A model generated the notes under the pieces. The model made no database searches and was not told the origin of the DNA. It worked only from the letters and a program-made list of their open reading frames with translations. 16,515 nt of DNA from Chloroflexota bacterium (GTDB lineage Bacteria > Chloroflexota > Chloroflexia > Thermomicrobiales > UBA6265). Both the position numbers and the translations under genes were made by a program. Shown here in pieces: positions 14,345-16,515 of the stretch. The stretch spans positions 1-16,515 of the forward strand of contig JAEZJB010000281.1 of the NCBI GenBank assembly GCA_023415845.1, read 5' to 3'. The stretch's first letter is position 1, and every line of letters starts with the position of its first letter.

Positions 14345-14998
14345 ATGGCAGAGATCCGCTGGTATGGACATACGGCCGTTCGCATCAAGGCGAAGGAAGC
14401 CACCATTATTGCCGACCCGGTCGACCGTTCCACCGGCTACGGGATGGGCAAGCAGAACGCCGACATCGTGACGCTCAGCGGCGATCCCCAGGGGCGCAAT
14501 CTTGACGCGATCCGCCCGGACTACCAGGTCATCGAGGGGCCGGGAGAGTATGAGATGCATGACGTGTTCGTCTCGGGCGCCCGAACCTACCAGGACGATG
14601 CAAAGGGTGCCAGCCAGGGCTACAACACGACGTATGTCTTCGATGTCGAGGGCATGAAGATCGGTCACCTCGGGAACCTGGGCCACACGTTGAGCGAATC
14701 GCAGGCCGAGTCCCTGGAAGATATCGACATCCTGCTGGTGCCAGTAGGAGGCGGGACCGGCCTTACCTACGAAAAGGCCGCCCAGATCGCAACCGACCTT
14801 TCGCCGAAGATCGTGATTCCCATCCGCTATGCGACCAGCATCGGGGACGCCCAACTCGGCGACCTTGGCGAGTTTTGCCGCAAGCTGGGAGTAGAAGTTC
14901 CGGAAGCCGAAGACAAACTGGTGGTAAAGCCAAGCGACCTTGGTGAGACGATGGTGCTCAAGGTGCTGGCTCCCGACAGCGACCCGGTCCGTCGCTGA
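14345..14998 (+). CDS. MBL-fold protein, probable non-catalytic (COG2220-like)
   Basis: A 217-residue metallo-beta-lactamase-fold protein of the Zn-dependent hydrolase group near UPF0173/UlaG. The fold landmarks are present: IRWYGHTAVRI (4-14), TIIADPV (20-26), the glycine-rich IEGPGEYEM (63-71), IGHLGNLGH (106-114), LLVPVGGGTGLTYEKA (130-145) and KIVIPIRYAT (155-164). However, the place where active relatives carry SHxHxxHN reads SGDPQGRN (45-52), so all three histidines are gone. The GDxGH Asp is Asn111, and the late HY histidine is Arg161. Only His9 and His114 remain, so metal binding is doubtful and a binding or regulatory role is more likely. AGGAGA stands 11 bases before the ATG. It is 63 bp upstream of pyrG on the same strand. 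Confidence 0.85.
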   Translation: MAEIRWYGHTAVRIKAKEATIIADPVDRSTGYGMGKQNADIVTLSGDPQGRNLDAIRPDYQVIEGPGEYEMHDVFVSGARTYQDDAKGASQGYNTTYVFDVEGMKIGHLGNLGHTLSESQAESLEDIDILLVPVGGGTGLTYEKAAQIATDLSPKIVIPIRYATSIGDAQLGDLGEFCRKLGVEVPEAEDKLVVKPSDLGETMVLKVLAPDSDPVRR

Positions 14999-15061
14999 CC
15001 CGATTATGTGCTTCCGAATTGTCGTGTGTGACGTTGACTGCTGGTGTGATGGAGGGGCTGG

Positions 15062-16515
15062 ATGCCGAAATACATCTTCGTAACGGGTGGCGTCGTGTCA
15101 TCCATTGGCAAAGGGATCACCACGGCCTCGCTCGGGCGGATGATCAAGAACCGCGGAGCGAGCATCTCGATCATGAAGCTCGATCCCTACCTCAATGTGG
15201 ACCCGGGAACGATGTCGCCATACCAGCATGGCGAGTGCTTCGTGACCGATGACGGCGCCGAAACTGACCTGGACCTTGGGCACTACGAACGATTCATCGA
15301 CGAGAACCTCTCCCGGGCCTCCAACGTGACGTCTGGGCAGCTGTATTCGAGCGTGATCGCCAAGGAGCGACGGGGTGATTACCTGGGCGGGACGATCCAG
15401 GTCATTCCCCATATCACCAACGAGATCAAGGAACGCATCCAGCTTGCCTCACGCCAGCACGACTCGGATGTGGTGATCGTGGAGGTCGGCGGCACGGTTG
15501 GTGATATCGAAGGCCAGGCGTACATCGAGGCGATTCGCCAGATGCGACGAGACGTTGGACGTGCGAACAGCCTCTACATTCACGTCACGTTGTTGCCGCA
15601 ACTCGGCGCCACCGGCGAGATGAAGACGAAGCCGACGCAGCAGTCGGTGCGGGAGCTTCGCGGCTTTGGTATCCAGCCAGACATCATCGTCTGCCGAGCG
15701 GATGCCGAGATTCCCGACGACGTACGCGACAAGATCGCGCTCTTCTGCGATGTCGAGCCGGAGGCCGTGATCGGGATGCCAACGGCCGAGACGATCTACG
15801 AAGTGCCACTGGTGCTCGAAGAGGCCGGGCTCGGCCGTTATGTCGCCAATCACTTTGGCCTGCCGCTCGAGCCCGACCTGAGTACGTGGCGGGAAATGGT
15901 TGGCCGCATCAAGGAAGAGAAACCGACGATCCGCATTGGACTCGTCGGCAAGTACGTCGAACTCCACGATGCGTATATCTCGGTCACCGAAGCACTGATG
16001 CACGCTGGACTGCACCACGACGTGGATGTGGACGTGGTGTGGATCAATTCGGAGACGGCGACCGGCCCGGAGATGGAGCAACAGCTCCGCAAGGTGTCTG
16101 GCGTCGTGGTGCCGGGAGGCTTCGGGCCACGCGGGATCGAGGGCAAGGTCCAGGCGGTGCAGTTCGCGCGCGAGCGGGGCATCCCCTACCTCGGACTTTG
16201 CTATGGACTGCACATGGCCGTGATCGAGGTTGCGCGAAACCTTCTCGGCCTCGAAGGCGCCAATTCAACCGAAATCGATGCGCAGACTCCGCACCCCGTG
16301 ATTGATCTGATGCCGGACCAGCTTGGCGTCGACATGGGCGGAACAATGCGGCTTGGACTGTGGCCCTGCCAACTGCGCGAGAGCACGAAGGCGGCCGAAG
16401 CCTATGGCACCGACATGGTGCAGGAGCGACACCGGCACCGCTTCGAAGTGAGCAACGCCTATCGCGAGCAACTCGAATCGGTCGGGCTGATCGTCAGCGG
16501 GGCGTCGCCAGACAA
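15062..16515 (+). CDS. pyrG: CTP synthase, C-terminus beyond window
   Basis: The frame is open from ATG 15062 to the right edge, giving 484 of an expected 540-550 residues. CTP synthase converts UTP to CTP with ATP and glutamine, the last step of de novo pyrimidine nucleotide synthesis. The synthetase domain begins MPKYIFVTGGVVSSIGKGIT with its P-loop (9-18), then DPYLNVDPGTMSPYQHGE and DDGAETDLDLGHYERF, and EVGGTVGDIEG further on. The class-I glutamine amidotransferase domain has VVVPGGFGPRGIEGK and the nucleophile Cys380 in GLCYGLH, where most homologues have GxCLGxQ. The His-Glu pair of the triad lies beyond the edge. GGAGGGG (15051-15057) precedes the ATG by four bases. It could be co-transcribed with the MBL-fold gene. 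Identity is certain. Confidence 0.97.
   Translation, partial: MPKYIFVTGGVVSSIGKGITTASLGRMIKNRGASISIMKLDPYLNVDPGTMSPYQHGECFVTDDGAETDLDLGHYERFIDENLSRASNVTSGQLYSSVIAKERRGDYLGGTIQVIPHITNEIKERIQLASRQHDSDVVIVEVGGTVGDIEGQAYIEAIRQMRRDVGRANSLYIHVTLLPQLGATGEMKTKPTQQSVRELRGFGIQPDIIVCRADAEIPDDVRDKIALFCDVEPEAVIGMPTAETIYEVPLVLEEAGLGRYVANHFGLPLEPDLSTWREMVGRIKEEKPTIRIGLVGKYVELHDAYISVTEALMHAGLHHDVDVDVVWINSETATGPEMEQQLRKVSGVVVPGGFGPRGIEGKVQAVQFARERGIPYLGLCYGLHMAVIEVARNLLGLEGANSTEIDAQTPHPVIDLMPDQLGVDMGGTMRLGLWPCQLRESTKAAEAYGTDMVQERHRHRFEVSNAYREQLESVGLIVSGASPD

Noticed and set aside
1..16515. CRISPR array, transposon or defence island
   Set aside because: No regularly spaced direct repeats, transposase, integrase, nuclease or methyltransferase domains are seen; genes are mostly housekeeping or transport.

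Overview
The window looks like a chromosomal segment of a high-GC, non-enteric bacterium. The best guess is Chloroflexota, near the Thermomicrobia. Reasons: strong GGAGG-type ribosome sites, Tat-type signal peptides on exported proteins, an F420-type luciferase-like oxidoreductase, and an L,D-transpeptidase with the FxxxW...GGxxxxGxP repeats I associate with Chloroflexota envelope proteins. The taxonomic call is inference from protein character; there is no rRNA or complete tRNA here.

Layout. (1) 1-2680, plus strand: the 3' end of a GH38 alpha-mannosidase, a terminator hairpin, then recJ with its own terminator. (2) 2702-6122, minus strand: a three-gene sugar ABC importer reading Tat-exported binding protein, then MalF-like permease, then MalG-like permease. 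A 14-bp hairpin separates the binding protein from the permeases and no ATPase gene is present. (3) 6123-6640: a gene-poor spacer with a 22-nt hairpin near the importer start, an AT-rich block, and a 23-nt match to the 3' end of a tRNA. (4) 6641-10302, minus strand: a flavin-binding PNPOx-like protein, a membrane-anchored protein of unknown function with a glycosidase-like pattern, and a multidomain L,D-transpeptidase. (5) 10434-12132: an LLM-class oxidoreductase (plus) converging on a YugP-like membrane zinc peptidase (minus) across a strong bidirectional terminator. (6) 12245-16515, plus strand: a polyprenyl diphosphate synthase with a puzzling start, recX, an MBL-fold protein that seems to have lost its metal ligands, and pyrG, which runs off the right edge.

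Functional themes are oligosaccharide uptake and breakdown (mannosidase and importer), cell-envelope building (L,D-transpeptidase, anchored unknown protein, prenyl diphosphate synthase), DNA repair (recJ, recX) and nucleotide synthesis (pyrG). I see no CRISPR array, transposase, integrase, toxin-antitoxin pair or recognisable defence system. Most genes are ordinary. The points most worth a second look are the MBL pseudoenzyme candidate and its possible attenuated leader, the tRNA-end remnant, the unknown anchored protein, and the apparent ATC start codon behind a strong Shine-Dalgarno site.
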